A DNA stretch of 64,000 nt from Rhizomicrobium sp. (GTDB lineage: Bacteria; Pseudomonadota; Alphaproteobacteria; Micropepsales; Micropepsaceae): the NCBI GenBank assembly GCA_037200045.1, contig JBBCHM010000002.1, positions 981,241 to 1,045,240 on the forward strand, written 5' to 3'. The translations under genes were made by a program, and so were the position numbers. Within the stretch, counting starts at the first letter, position 1. Every line of letters starts with the position of its first letter. Positions 54,576 through 63,125 of the stretch are shown here, piece after piece. Under the pieces are notes generated by a model. It made no database searches and was not told where the DNA came from. It was given only the letters and a program-made list of their open reading frames with translations.

Positions 54576-56252
54576 CTACTCCACCACCCGCGAGTCCAAT
54601 GGCGGCTCGAGCGGCGGGGGTTCGTGGCCGGTGATGCCTCCGCCGTGGCGCAACAACGAATGGCGATAGCCGTAGAAGATGTAGATCAGCGCACCGACAA
54701 TGGCGTAGCCGACCAGGATGTAGAGCGCGATCGGATCGTGCGGCGCGTCGTAGCTCGGCGTAGGCGCGCCGGGCGGCAGGGGACTCAGCAGGCCGAACAA
54801 TTCGCCGATCAGGTCCTTGCCCACCGCGGCGCCGGTGATGTCGAGCAGGATCGGGCCCATCATGAACACGATGCAGAAGAACACGCCCAGGATCGGCGTC
54901 CAGGGATAGAACGGCACCTTGAAGGGGCGCGGGATGTTGGGCTCGGCCTTGCGCAGATAGATCACGGTGGCGCAGACGATGGCGAAGGCCAGCGCGGTGC
55001 CGAGGCTGACGAGATTGCCCATCACGTCCAGCGGCAGAACGGCGGCCGCCACCGCGATCACGCCGCCGAGCAGGATCGTGCCCGCCGCCGGCGTCTTGAA
55101 GCGCGGATTGACGTGGCCGAACAGCCGCATCAACAACCCGTCCTTCGCCATCTGGTAGAAGACGCGGGTCTGCGCGTAGCACAGCACCAGCATCACCGAG
55201 GACAGGCCGGTGAAGGCGCCGATCTTGATGATGAAGGAGAACAGGTTGAGCTGATGGTTGTCCGTCAGCGGCCAAGCGATGATCGCCCAGGACGGGTTCA
55301 TCTTGTCCACCGCCACCGCGATGGGATCGGGAACGTTCAGGGTGCGGAACGGCACCACGCCGGTCAACACCGCGGCGACCGCCATGTAGATGATCGTGCA
55401 GATCACCAGCGAGCCCAGGATGCCGACGGGCAGGTCGCGCTGCGGGTTCTTCGCCTCGCCGGCCGCGGTCGAGACCGCCTCGAAGCCGACATAGGCGAAG
55501 AACACATAGGAGGCGGCGCGCAATATGCCGGCCCAGCCGTAGTGGAAGCTGCCCTCGTTCTTCGGGATGAAGGGATGCCAGTTGGCGGGATCGAAATACT
55601 GGATGCCGATCAGGATGAAGGCGATCAGCACGGTGACCTTGATCACCACGATGACGTTGTTGATGCGGGCGGATTCGCGGATGCCGATGCAGAGCAGCGC
55701 GGTGACGGCCAGGATGCCGATGGCGCCGACGATGTTGATCGCGCCGGTGACTTGAAGGGCGCCATGCGCGGCGGGGTTCTTCGGGTCGGGGACGAGATAC
55801 TGCATCGTCGAATGCGAAACGCTGTCGCCGATATGGATGCCGAAATCGTGCGCGAGGCTGACGACGTAACCCGTCCAGCCGGCGGCGACGGTCGAGGCCG
55901 AGATGCCGTATTCCAGCAGCAGGAGCCAGCCCATCGTCCACGCGAAAACCTCGCCCAGCGTGACGTAGGAATAGGTGTAGGCGGAGCCGGAGACCGGCAT
56001 GGTCGAGGCCAGCTCGGCATAGCACAGGCCCGCGAAGGCGCAGGCGAGGCCGGAGATGACGAAGGCGTAGATGACGCTCGGCCCCGCCATGGTCGCGGCG
56101 GCGTGGCCGGTGAGCACGAAGATACCGGCGCCGATGATGCAGCCGATGCCGAGCGTGACGAGGTTGAACGGGCCCAGGGTGCGGCGGAGCTCGCCGGAGG
56201 AAAACTCGCTCACGACATGCGAAACAGGCTTTCGCATGAAAATGCCCGCCAT
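54576..56252 (-). CDS. APC-family amino acid permease
   Basis: A 558-residue inner-membrane amino acid transporter with about 12-14 helices, of the cationic amino acid transporter (CAT/YfnA-like) branch. N-terminal LGPFNLVTLGIGCIIGAGIF holds the substrate-site GAG motif; FAGLCYAELASTMPVSGSAY, SYVFFAYVGFEAVSTAAGEA and KNPQRDLPVGILGSL are typical. ATG 56252 has GGGGGA at 7-base spacing. The substrate is not determined. Confidence 0.93.
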   Translation of the reverse strand: MAGIFMRKPVSHVVSEFSSGELRRTLGPFNLVTLGIGCIIGAGIFVLTGHAAATMAGPSVIYAFVISGLACAFAGLCYAELASTMPVSGSAYTYSYVTLGEVFAWTMGWLLLLEYGISASTVAAGWTGYVVSLAHDFGIHIGDSVSHSTMQYLVPDPKNPAAHGALQVTGAINIVGAIGILAVTALLCIGIRESARINNVIVVIKVTVLIAFILIGIQYFDPANWHPFIPKNEGSFHYGWAGILRAASYVFFAYVGFEAVSTAAGEAKNPQRDLPVGILGSLVICTIIYMAVAAVLTGVVPFRTLNVPDPIAVAVDKMNPSWAIIAWPLTDNHQLNLFSFIIKIGAFTGLSSVMLVLCYAQTRVFYQMAKDGLLMRLFGHVNPRFKTPAAGTILLGGVIAVAAAVLPLDVMGNLVSLGTALAFAIVCATVIYLRKAEPNIPRPFKVPFYPWTPILGVFFCIVFMMGPILLDITGAAVGKDLIGELFGLLSPLPPGAPTPSYDAPHDPIALYILVGYAIVGALIYIFYGYRHSLLRHGGGITGHEPPPLEPPLDSRVVE

Positions 56253-56280
56253 TGCGCTGGTCCCCCACCAAAACAAAAGA

Positions 56281-56372
56281 TGTCATGCCCCGCGACTGCG
56301 GGGCACCCAGTTGATGCTCGCTCCGTCGGTGCAGGGTTTCACCTGGGTCCGCCGCATTCGCGGCGGATGACA
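56281..56372. repeat. Two-hairpin palindromic repeat (family 1, GCCCCGC/CCGCCGC variant)
   Basis: TGTCATGCCCCGCGACTGCG then GGGCACCCAGTTGA forms the left hairpin; TCACCTGGGTCCGCCGCATT then CGCGGCGGATGACA the right. Both stems are perfect but of different sequence, while flanks match other copies. It lies between divergent permease and ubiD. Confidence 0.88.
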
Positions 56373-56501
56373 CCGATTGGGGTGAACTTCTGAATCGAGA
56401 CAGTAGAGGGCACATCCCCACCCGGCAAGCGGCGCACATGGCGAAAATGATGGCGGAACGGGCATTTGGCGTGCAAAAGGAGGCCACGAAACGGAGCGGC
56501 C

Positions 56502-58028
56502 ATGACCTATCGTTCCCTGCGCGACTTCATCGCCAAGCTCGAAGCTCGGGGCGAATTGGTGCGCGTGCGCGAGAAGGTCTCGACCGTGCTGGAGATGACC
56601 GAGATCCAAACGCGGCTGATCGCGCAAAGCGGGCCGGCGGTGATCTTCGAGAAGCCGGTGAAGGCGGACGGCACGCCGAGCGAGATGCCGGTGCTGGTCA
56701 ACCTGTTCGGCACGGTCCGGCGCGTCGCGATGGGCGTGACGATGGACGGCAAGGAGCGCACCGACGCGCTGGCGCTGCGCGAGGTCGGCGAGGTGCTCGC
56801 CACCTTGCGCCAGCCGCAGCCGCCGCGCTCGTTCGGCGAGGCGTTCGAGCTTCTGCCTCTTGCCAAGACGATCCTGGCGATGAAGCCCAAGAGCGTGTCG
56901 CGCGCGCCGGTGCAGGAGGTGGTGCTGCGCGGCGATCAGATCGATCTCGGCCGGCTGCCGGTGCAGACCTGCTGGCCGGGCGAGCCGGCGCCGCTGATCA
57001 CCTGGCCGCTGGTGGTGACCAAGGGGCCGGGCGAGGCGCGCGAGGACAATTACAATCTCGGCATCTATCGCATGCAGGTGCTGAACAAGAGCCAGACGAT
57101 CATGCGCTGGCTGAAGCATCGCGGCGGGGCGCAGCATCATCAGCGCTGGGCCAAGGAGAAGACGCGGCCCCTGCCAGCCGCCGTGGTGCTGGGCGCCGAT
57201 CCGGGCACGATCCTGGCGGCGGTGACGCCGATCCCCGAGACGCTGTCGGAATACCAGTTCGCGGGCCTGTTGCGCGGCCAGCGCGTCGAGCTGGTCGATT
57301 GCGTGAGCCAGCCGCTGAAAGTGCCGGCGGAGGCGGAGATCGTGCTCGAAGGCGAGGTGTCGCTGACCGACTATCGCGACGAAGGGCCCTATGGCGATCA
57401 CACCGGCTACTACAATTCGGTGGAGCAGTTTCCGGTCTTCACCGTCACCGCGATCACGATGCGGCGCGATCCGATCTATCTGTCGACCTATACCGGGCGG
57501 CCGCCGGACGAGCCGAGCGTCCTGGGCGAGGCGCTGAACGAAGTTTTCGTGCCGCTGCTGAAACAGCAGTTTCCGGAGATCGTGGATTTCTGGCTGCCGC
57601 CCGAAGGCTGTTCCTATCGCATCGCCGTCGTCGCGATGAAGAAGGCTTATCCGGGACACGCCAAGCGCGTGATGATGGCGGTGTGGTCCTATCTGCGCCA
57701 GTTCATGTACACGAAATGGGTCATCGTGGTGGACGACGACATCGACGCGCGCGACTGGAAGGACGTGATGTGGGCGATCTCGACGCGGATGGATCCGGCG
57801 CGCGACGTCACGCTGATCGAGCATACGCCGATCGACTATCTCGACTTCGCCTCGCCCCAGAGCGGGCTGGGCTCCAAGATCGGGCTGGATGCGACCAACA
57901 AGCTGCCGCCCGAGACCAAGCGCGAATGGGGCCGCAAGATCGCGATGGACGCGGACGTCGTGCGCACGGTGACCGAGAAATGGCCGCGCCTCGGGCTGCC
58001 CGGCGCGGGCAAGCCGGTCTGGCGGTAG
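56502..58028 (+). CDS. ubiD: UbiD family decarboxylase
   Basis: A 508-residue prenylated-FMN-dependent decarboxylase; in ubiquinone synthesis it removes the carboxyl group from 3-polyprenyl-4-hydroxybenzoate. Blocks are [49 protein letters not shown] and [13 protein letters not shown], which carries the catalytic Glu/Asp region. ATG 56502 follows GGAGCGG. No ubiX (the prFMN synthase) is in the window. Standalone, with no terminator visible. Confidence 0.94.
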   Translation: MTYRSLRDFIAKLEARGELVRVREKVSTVLEMTEIQTRLIAQSGPAVIFEKPVKADGTPSEMPVLVNLFGTVRRVAMGVTMDGKERTDALALREVGEVLATLRQPQPPRSFGEAFELLPLAKTILAMKPKSVSRAPVQEVVLRGDQIDLGRLPVQTCWPGEPAPLITWPLVVTKGPGEAREDNYNLGIYRMQVLNKSQTIMRWLKHRGGAQHHQRWAKEKTRPLPAAVVLGADPGTILAAVTPIPETLSEYQFAGLLRGQRVELVDCVSQPLKVPAEAEIVLEGEVSLTDYRDEGPYGDHTGYYNSVEQFPVFTVTAITMRRDPIYLSTYTGRPPDEPSVLGEALNEVFVPLLKQQFPEIVDFWLPPEGCSYRIAVVAMKKAYPGHAKRVMMAVWSYLRQFMYTKWVIVVDDDIDARDWKDVMWAISTRMDPARDVTLIEHTPIDYLDFASPQSGLGSKIGLDATNKLPPETKREWGRKIAMDADVVRTVTEKWPRLGLPGAGKPVWR

Positions 58029-58208
58029 TCTTGTCTTGCAATCGCATGCGAGCCCGACCTGTCCTCGGGAATTGCGACAGTTGCACGTCAATGCCGCCTG
58101 TCGCGCGTGCAAAACTTTATCTTCGGCCGGCGCGACGAACCCGCGAAACGCTGGCGAGCCGACCGGTCTTGCGCTAAATTTGCACGAGACTCTTCGGGGG
58201 ACACGAAG

Positions 58209-59177
58209 ATGAGCAAAGCGTCAATATTGGCCGCTGGCGTGTTCGCGCTCATCCTTCAGGCGACGGGCGCACTCGCCGACGACTGCACGCCCAAGCTGCT
58301 GAGTTCGCTGCCGCTGATCGCCGAGCCGGACGGCCGCTATGCCATCGAGGTCGCCGTCAACGGCGCGCCGCACCGCATCCTGCTCGCGACCACCGACATC
58401 CACACCATGTTCTTCCAGGATTTCACCGAGAACGCCGGGATGCGCCAGCACGAGTTGCCGGAGCGCAAATTCTTCTACGGGTTCGGCGGCAAGGCCGTCG
58501 GCTACACGGTGGCGGACACGGTCTCCATCGCGGGCAACACCGCCAATGCGGTGCAGGCGCTGGTGATCAAGAGCGGATACCGTCCGGACGGCGCGGTGGT
58601 GGGAACGCTCGGCGCCGACCTGTTGTCGAATTTCGACGTGGACATCGATTTCACGGCGGGCAGGCTCAGCCTCTACGCCAACAATCCCTGCGACGGAAAG
58701 CCGGTCTACTGGTCGAAGACCTATACCGACCTCGCCTTCGAGGGCGACACGGGCTTCGCGGTTCCGATGTCGCTGGACGGCAAGACGGTCGCGGTCGCCA
58801 TCGATCCGCTGGTGCCGCACTCGGCCATGCGCTTCGACGTCGCCAATCAATTGTTCGGGCTGGACGAGAAATCGCCGGGCATCGAGGAGGCCGGAACGGG
58901 GGAGGACGGCCATGCGCGCTATCGCTATGCCTTCGGCGCGCTCAGCAGCGACGGCGTGTCGATCGCCCGGCCCGTCGTCGTGCTGCACGGCCTGCCGCAA
59001 GGCGAGCCCTGCGACGGCAAGCGCCGCGGCCGCAGCGGACCCGTGCAGGGCATGACGGCCTACCGGACCTGCCACAGCGACGGCGACATGCAGGTGGGTA
59101 TGCTCGACCTGAAGGCGACGCATCTGTACATGGCGTACAAGGCGCGGCGGGTCTATTTCAGCGTGGCGTCGAATTAA
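58209..59177 (+). CDS. Exported retropepsin-fold-like protein lacking the catalytic Asp motif
   Basis: A 322-residue exported protein. Signal peptide of about 23 residues ends GALADDC. The pattern of an aspartyl-protease-like fold is visible: RYAIEVAVNGAPHRILLATT, VADTVSIAGNTA, GTLGADLLSNFDVDIDFTAG and RLSLYANNPC. The expected DTG active site reads ATTD, so catalysis is unlikely. Cys pairs near residues 26, 163, 280 and 303 may form disulfides. Function unknown. A GCTAAATT element 31 bases upstream could be a -10 box. Confidence 0.7.
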   Translation: MSKASILAAGVFALILQATGALADDCTPKLLSSLPLIAEPDGRYAIEVAVNGAPHRILLATTDIHTMFFQDFTENAGMRQHELPERKFFYGFGGKAVGYTVADTVSIAGNTANAVQALVIKSGYRPDGAVVGTLGADLLSNFDVDIDFTAGRLSLYANNPCDGKPVYWSKTYTDLAFEGDTGFAVPMSLDGKTVAVAIDPLVPHSAMRFDVANQLFGLDEKSPGIEEAGTGEDGHARYRYAFGALSSDGVSIARPVVVLHGLPQGEPCDGKRRGRSGPVQGMTAYRTCHSDGDMQVGMLDLKATHLYMAYKARRVYFSVASN

Positions 59178-59211
59178 GCTGTTTGATTTAAGCGGATCCA
59201 GCAAGCAAATC

Positions 59212-59291
59212 CGTCATCGCCCGCTTCATGCGGGCGATCCAATTTGGCGGCGAGAAAAAAATGGGTTGCCCGGACGAGCCGGGCAATGACG
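59212..59291. repeat. Two-hairpin repeat (family 1, CGTCAT variant)
   Basis: CGTCAT, CGCCCGC-TTCAT-GCGGGCG, ATCCA ... TGGGTT, GCCCGG-ACGA-GCCGGGC, AATGACG. The same layout as other family-1 copies, with ATCCA/TGGGT inner flanks. It lies in the 226-base gap before the MAPEG gene. Confidence 0.8.
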
Positions 59292-59403
59292 ACTTTTATA
59301 AATGCAACTTCTGCCTGATAGATATCCGGCTCGGGTTCCCCCGCCCCGCGCTTGACCGTGTCGGCCACTTCTCTACTTATGGCGCGGACAAGCAGGATTG
59401 CCC

Positions 59404-59817
59404 ATGGACGACCCCTTTTCCTCGCCCGTCGCGATGGTCGCGTTCTACGCCGCGATCAACGCCCTCATCATGCTGGTGCTCGGCCTGCTGGTGTCGCGGG
59501 CGCGGATGAAGACCCGCACCGAGATCGGTGACAGCGACGATCCGAGACTGCTGGGGCCGCTGCGGGCCCACGCCAACAACACCGAAACCGTGCCGATGGC
59601 GATCATCCTCCTGATCCTGCTGCTCGGCCTGCAGGCGAATGTCTGGATCATCCACGCGGTCGGCGGCACGCTGACGCTGGGCCGGCTGCTGCATGCCTTC
59701 GGCATCTCGCGCAATGTCGGCGCTTCCGCGCCGCGTCTTCTCGGCATGATCCTGACCTGGATCTCCTATATTGTTGCCATCGCGGTCACGCTCTGGCTCG
59801 CGCTGATCGGAAACTGA
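59404..59817 (+). CDS. MAPEG family membrane protein
   Basis: A 137-residue protein with four transmembrane helices of the MAPEG family (glutathione-related membrane enzymes). The conserved R-A-x-x-N-x-x-E region appears as LGPLRAHANNTETVPMAII, and the C-terminal helices carry LHAFGISRNVG. ATG 59404 is used; a start two codons earlier is possible. It lies 4 bases before pmbA and may be co-transcribed with it. Confidence 0.9.
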   Translation: MDDPFSSPVAMVAFYAAINALIMLVLGLLVSRARMKTRTEIGDSDDPRLLGPLRAHANNTETVPMAIILLILLLGLQANVWIIHAVGGTLTLGRLLHAFGISRNVGASAPRLLGMILTWISYIVAIAVTLWLALIGN

Positions 59818-59821
59818 CACC

Positions 59822-61162
59822 ATGGCGAAGATCGACCCCAAGGACATCCTCGAAACCCTGATCCGCGGCGCGAAGGCGGCCGGCGCCGACGCCGCCGACG
59901 CGATGATCGTGGAGAACGTCGCGGCCAGCGTGTCCTATCGCCTCGGCAAGCTGGAGGACGTGGAACGCGCCGAGAGCCAGGACATGGGCCTGCGCGTCTT
60001 CGTCGGCCAGAAGGTCGCGTTCGTCTCGTCGACCGATTTCACGAAGGATTCGCTGGCGCAGCTTCCCGGCCGCGCGGTGGCGATGGCCAAGCTCGCGCCG
60101 GAGGACAAGTTCGCGGGGCTGGCGCCGAAGGACCGGCTGGCGACGGAATTTCCCGATCTCGACCTCGAGGACAAAAACGAGCCGCCGGCGGAGACGCTGG
60201 TGGAATGGGCCCGCTCGGCCGAGGGCGCCGCGATGGCGGTCAAAGGCGTCACCAATTCGGAAGGCGGCGGCGCCAGCTTCAGCCGCACCGGCATCGCGCT
60301 GGCGACCAGCGACGGGTTCTTCGGCCGCTATGCCGGCACGTCGTCCGGTGTCGGGGTTTCCGTCGTGGCCGGCGAAGGCACCGCCATGGAGCGCGACTAC
60401 GATCACGCCAGCGCGCGCCATGCCGCCGACCTGACGGGCGCGCAGGAAATCGGCCGCAGCGCCGGCGAGCGCGCCGTCAAGCGGCTCAGCCCGCGCAAGG
60501 TGAAATCGCAAACCGTGCCGATCGTTTATGATCCGCGCGTTTCCGGTGGCTTGGTCGGCCATTTCGTGGGCGCGATCTCGGGCAGCTCCATCGCGCGCGG
60601 CGTGAGCTTCCTCAAAGAGATGATGGGCAAGCAGATCTTCGCGCCCTATATCAACATCATCGACGATCCGCACCGGCCGCGCGGCTTGCGCTCCAAGCCG
60701 TTCGACGGCGAAGGCGTGGCGAACCGGCGCTGGGCGCTGATCGAGGATGGCGTGCTGCAGACCTGGCTGCTGGAAAGCGCGAGCGCGCGCCAGCTCGGCC
60801 TGCAGACGACGGGACACGCGGCGCGCGGCACCGGCGGGCCGCCCTCCCCCGCGCCGACCAATCTCTACATGGAGGCCGGAACGCTGACGCCCGCGGCGCT
60901 GATAAGCGACATCAAGCAGGGCTTCTACGTCACCGAGCTGATCGGCATGGGCGTCAACGGCGTCACCGGCGACTACAGCCGCGGCGCGGCGGGGTTCTGG
61001 ATCGAGAACGGCGAACTGGCGTTTCCGGTGTCGGAGATCACCATCGCCGGAAACCTGAAGGACATGTTCCGCGAGATGACGCCGGCCGACGACCTGGAAT
61101 TCAAGCACGGCACCAACGCGCCGACCGTGCGCATCGAGGGCATGACACTTGCCGGAGCCTGA
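59822..61162 (+). CDS. pmbA: TldE/PmbA family protein
   Basis: A 446-residue subunit that pairs with TldD to form a peptidase; TldE subunits lack the HExxH zinc site, as here. Blocks are RLGKLEDVERAESQDMGLRV, TDFTKDSLAQL, RSKPFDGEGVANRRWALIED, ARGTGGPPSPAPTNLYMEAG and GFYVTELIGMGVNGVTGDYS. Its tldD partner is about 22 kb away. The next gene overlaps its 3' end by 14 bases. Confidence 0.95.
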   Translation: MAKIDPKDILETLIRGAKAAGADAADAMIVENVAASVSYRLGKLEDVERAESQDMGLRVFVGQKVAFVSSTDFTKDSLAQLPGRAVAMAKLAPEDKFAGLAPKDRLATEFPDLDLEDKNEPPAETLVEWARSAEGAAMAVKGVTNSEGGGASFSRTGIALATSDGFFGRYAGTSSGVGVSVVAGEGTAMERDYDHASARHAADLTGAQEIGRSAGERAVKRLSPRKVKSQTVPIVYDPRVSGGLVGHFVGAISGSSIARGVSFLKEMMGKQIFAPYINIIDDPHRPRGLRSKPFDGEGVANRRWALIEDGVLQTWLLESASARQLGLQTTGHAARGTGGPPSPAPTNLYMEAGTLTPAALISDIKQGFYVTELIGMGVNGVTGDYSRGAAGFWIENGELAFPVSEITIAGNLKDMFREMTPADDLEFKHGTNAPTVRIEGMTLAGA

Positions 61163-61958
61163 CGACCTCCTGGCGCTGCTGGAAGCGAGCGTGCGGGACG
61201 CGGGCATAATCGCGCGGCGCTTTTTCGGCGGCGAATTCAAGCGCTGGGACAAGAGCAAGGGCAATCCCGTCACCGAGGCCGATATCGAGATCGATACCTT
61301 CCTGAAGAAGACCCTGCGCGCGGCGCGACCGTCGTTCGGCTGGCTGTCGGAGGAGACCGAGGACGATTCGGCCCGGCTGGCCACGACATCGCAATTCGTG
61401 GTCGATCCGATCGACGGCACCATCGCCTTCATGAAGGGCCGGCCCCATTTCACCATCTGCGCCGGGATCGTGACCGGCGGCGCGCCCGTCGCCGGGGCGG
61501 TCTACAATCCGATCCTGGAGGAGTGCTTCACCGCGCGCAGCGGCGCCGGCGCCTTCCTGAACGGGGCGGCGATCCATGTCAGCGACCGCGCCGAACTCGA
61601 AGGCTGCCGCATGCTGACCGACAAGGCGATGCTCGCCCATCCGGCCTGGGACAAGCCGCCCAGCCGGCCCTGGCCGCCGATGCATGTCGAGACCCGCAAT
61701 TCCATCGCCTATCGCATGGCGCTGGTGGCCGCGGGCCAGTTCGACGCCGCCCTGGCCCTCTCCAGCAAGCGCGACTGGGACCTGGCGGCGGCGCAGATCG
61801 TGGTTACCGAGGCCGGCGGCGTCGTGACCACCCACACCGGCGCCAAGCTGGACTATAATCGTTCCAGCACGATTCACCCCTCGCTGGTGGTCGCGGGGCC
61901 GAGACTGCATGCCGAACTGCTGGCGCGGGTGGCGCATCTGGAGCTGCCGCGCGGATAG
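61149..61958 (+). CDS. Inositol monophosphatase family protein (CysQ-like)
   Basis: A 269-residue Mg-dependent phosphatase of the IMPase superfamily, possibly a 3'(2'),5'-bisphosphate nucleotidase. Metal-site motifs are GNPVTEADIEID, WLSEETEDD, VVDPIDGTIAFMKG and the C-terminal SKRDWDLAAAQIVVTEAGG. The start is TTG 61149 overlapping pmbA by 14 bases; no ATG fits the N-terminal helix. The order pmbA-IMPase-DUF4170 recurs in alphaproteobacteria. Confidence 0.92.
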   Translation: MPEPDDLLALLEASVRDAGIIARRFFGGEFKRWDKSKGNPVTEADIEIDTFLKKTLRAARPSFGWLSEETEDDSARLATTSQFVVDPIDGTIAFMKGRPHFTICAGIVTGGAPVAGAVYNPILEECFTARSGAGAFLNGAAIHVSDRAELEGCRMLTDKAMLAHPAWDKPPSRPWPPMHVETRNSIAYRMALVAAGQFDAALALSSKRDWDLAAAQIVVTEAGGVVTTHTGAKLDYNRSSTIHPSLVVAGPRLHAELLARVAHLELPRG

Positions 61959-61961
61959 GAG

Positions 61962-62201
61962 ATGCCTGTGACCGATCATGCCCCCACGCAATTGCTGCAC
62001 CTTGTGTTCGGCGGCGAACTGACCGCGCCGCACAGCATGGAGTTCAAGGACCTCTCCAAGCTCGATCTCGTCGGCATGTATCCGAACTATGCCGAGGCCT
62101 ACAAAGCCTGGCGCGGCAAGGCGCAGGCCACGGTGGACAATGCCCAGATGCGCTATTTTGTCGTGCACATCCATCGCCTGATGGAACCGGACGCGCCCTG
62201 A
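61962..62201 (+). CDS. DUF4170 family protein
   Basis: A 79-residue cytoplasmic protein of the DUF4170 family, unknown function. HLVFGGELTAPHSMEFKDLS, LVGMYPNYAEAYKAWRGKAQ, TVDNAQMRYFVVHIHRLMEP are typical. ATAGGAG precedes the ATG. It starts 3 bases after the phosphatase stop and is clearly in the same operon. Confidence 0.92.
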   Translation: MPVTDHAPTQLLHLVFGGELTAPHSMEFKDLSKLDLVGMYPNYAEAYKAWRGKAQATVDNAQMRYFVVHIHRLMEPDAP

Positions 62202-62262
62202 CGCCCGATTTGTTCCGCCCGGTTCGGGATGATAGACAGCGCCATCCCGATCAGAGAGACGC

Positions 62263-63081
62263 ATGCAGACGACGAGCGCGGAGCGCATCCACAGGAACTG
62301 CCCGCTATGCGGCACGCCGCCGCCCGGCGGCGCGCCGGTGCGCTATTCGCATCCCGACTGGCCGCTGAAGCAGTGCCCCGAATGCGGCCTCGTCTATCTC
62401 GAATACGCCCCCGCCTATGTGCGGCTGGAGGAGGAACTGGGCTTCACCCAGCAATACGAGAAGCAGTGGGAGCGCCGGCTGAAGGAACAGCCGATCCTGG
62501 CGCGGCTCGACAAATGGACGATGTGGCGGCTGGGCATGTTCGGCGATCCGACGCCGGCCAGCGGCATGCGGTCCTGGGCCAAGCCGGGGCCGGTGCTCGA
62601 CGTCGGCTGCGGCACCGGCGACGAATTCGCCAAGCTGCCGGAAGGCTACATCCCCTTCGGCATCGAGATCGAGAAGCGCGCGGCGGCCGAGGCGCAGGCG
62701 ATCTTCGAGAAGCGCGGCGGCAAGGTCATCCTTGCGGACGGCGTCAGCGGACTGGCGCAATTGCCGGCGGACTATTTCACCGGTGCCGCGATGTGGGGCT
62801 ATCTCGAACACGAATCCCAGCCGAAGGAAGCGCTGTCGGCCCTGCGCCGCGTCGTCAAGAAAGACGCCGTGGTCGTGGTTAAGGTGCCGAACTACGATTG
62901 CTGGAATCGCAGCATCCTGGGCGAGAAATGGACCGGCTTCTGGCATCCCGACCACACGCAGTATTTCACGCCCGCAACCATGGCGCGCCTGGCTAAGGCG
63001 TGCGGCTTCCGCGCCAAATTCCGGCTTTATGGCCGCATCCCGCTCAATGACTACATGTATGCCATTTTGACGCCGGCCTGA
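62263..63081 (+). CDS. SAM-dependent methyltransferase with N-terminal zinc ribbon
   Basis: A 272-residue class I methyltransferase. An N-terminal zinc-ribbon-like part (CPLCGTPPPG, then CPECGLVYLEY) precedes a Methyltransf_23-type domain with the SAM motif VLDVGCGTGDEFAKLPEGY. The C-terminal region (PNYDCWNRSILGEKW, FWHPDHTQYFTPATMARLAK) resembles methyltransferases of lipid or polysaccharide pathways. Followed by an MsbA-like exporter gene, which supports an envelope role; substrate unknown. Confidence 0.87.
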   Translation: MQTTSAERIHRNCPLCGTPPPGGAPVRYSHPDWPLKQCPECGLVYLEYAPAYVRLEEELGFTQQYEKQWERRLKEQPILARLDKWTMWRLGMFGDPTPASGMRSWAKPGPVLDVGCGTGDEFAKLPEGYIPFGIEIEKRAAAEAQAIFEKRGGKVILADGVSGLAQLPADYFTGAAMWGYLEHESQPKEALSALRRVVKKDAVVVVKVPNYDCWNRSILGEKWTGFWHPDHTQYFTPATMARLAKACGFRAKFRLYGRIPLNDYMYAILTPA

Positions 63082-63125
63082 GCCCGCCTCGCCCGGATCG
63101 CGGCAGCCATGCTAGAGCTTGCCCC

